A stretch of DNA of 64,000 nt from Cristatella mucedo (taxonomy: Eukaryota > Bryozoa > Phylactolaemata > Cristatellidae). Numbering within the stretch: the stretch's first letter is position 1; each line of letters opens with the position of its first letter. The DNA lies in NCBI GenBank assembly GCA_009760855.2, contig WPIO01000006.1:4262501-4326500 (forward strand), in the 5' to 3' direction. This document shows positions 63,937-64,000 of the stretch, in pieces. The translations under genes were made by a program, and so were the position numbers. The notes under the pieces were generated by a model. It was not told the origin of the DNA. It worked only from the letters and a program-made list of their open reading frames with translations, and did no database searches.

Positions 63937-64000
63937 TAATGCTATTATCCACAAGCACATAACATTATCAGGAAGACCGGTTTCACCACTGAGAATCAAC

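Overview
This is animal (metazoan) genomic DNA, most likely from an invertebrate. The genes are split by introns with GT/AG borders, and most of the window is non-LTR retrotransposons, tRNA-derived SINEs and simple repeats. I see no bacterial or organelle-type gene organisation. I cannot name the species.

Layout, left to right. Positions 1-10,700 hold repeats, the last two recognisable exons of a WD40-repeat gene (4083-5589, + strand) and several decayed copies of an L2/CR1-like LINE. Positions 10,700-13,380 form a CpG-island-like GC-rich block. Inside it is an apparently single-exon minus-strand gene (11232-12290) for a 352-residue alanine-rich protein that I do not recognise. Positions 13,400-27,500 carry more LINE and SINE copies, including the most complete LINE (20466-23640, minus strand, endonuclease plus reverse transcriptase), a perfect GC-rich hairpin near 18.8 kb and long microsatellites.

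Positions 27,597-48,335 contain the main gene. It is a divergent alpha-tubulin on the + strand, in eight coding exons I could place; only the first exon, with the start codon, is missing. All seven junctions keep frame with GT/AG borders, giving about 441 residues. Introns 2 to 6 are packed with LINE copies, SINEs and long GA/CA tracts, which explains the 20 kb span. The last exon is only 41 nt and gives a short C-terminal tail without the usual glutamate run or terminal tyrosine.

Positions 51,379-62,976 hold, on the minus strand, the last six exons of RELCH (KIAA1468), a LisH/HEAT-repeat protein of recycling endosomes. They join in frame into 264 C-terminal residues; the 5' part lies beyond the right edge.

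Between the two genes is a mobile-element cluster. It includes a 186-bp hAT element that looks like a non-autonomous SPIN transposon, inserted into a SINE with a perfect 8-bp target duplication. One SINE family (B) shares its 3' hairpin tail with the abundant LINE, which suggests a LINE-SINE partnership. The three genes are not an operon or a pathway. The most unusual items are the divergent tubulin, the SPIN-like element and the shared LINE/SINE tail.
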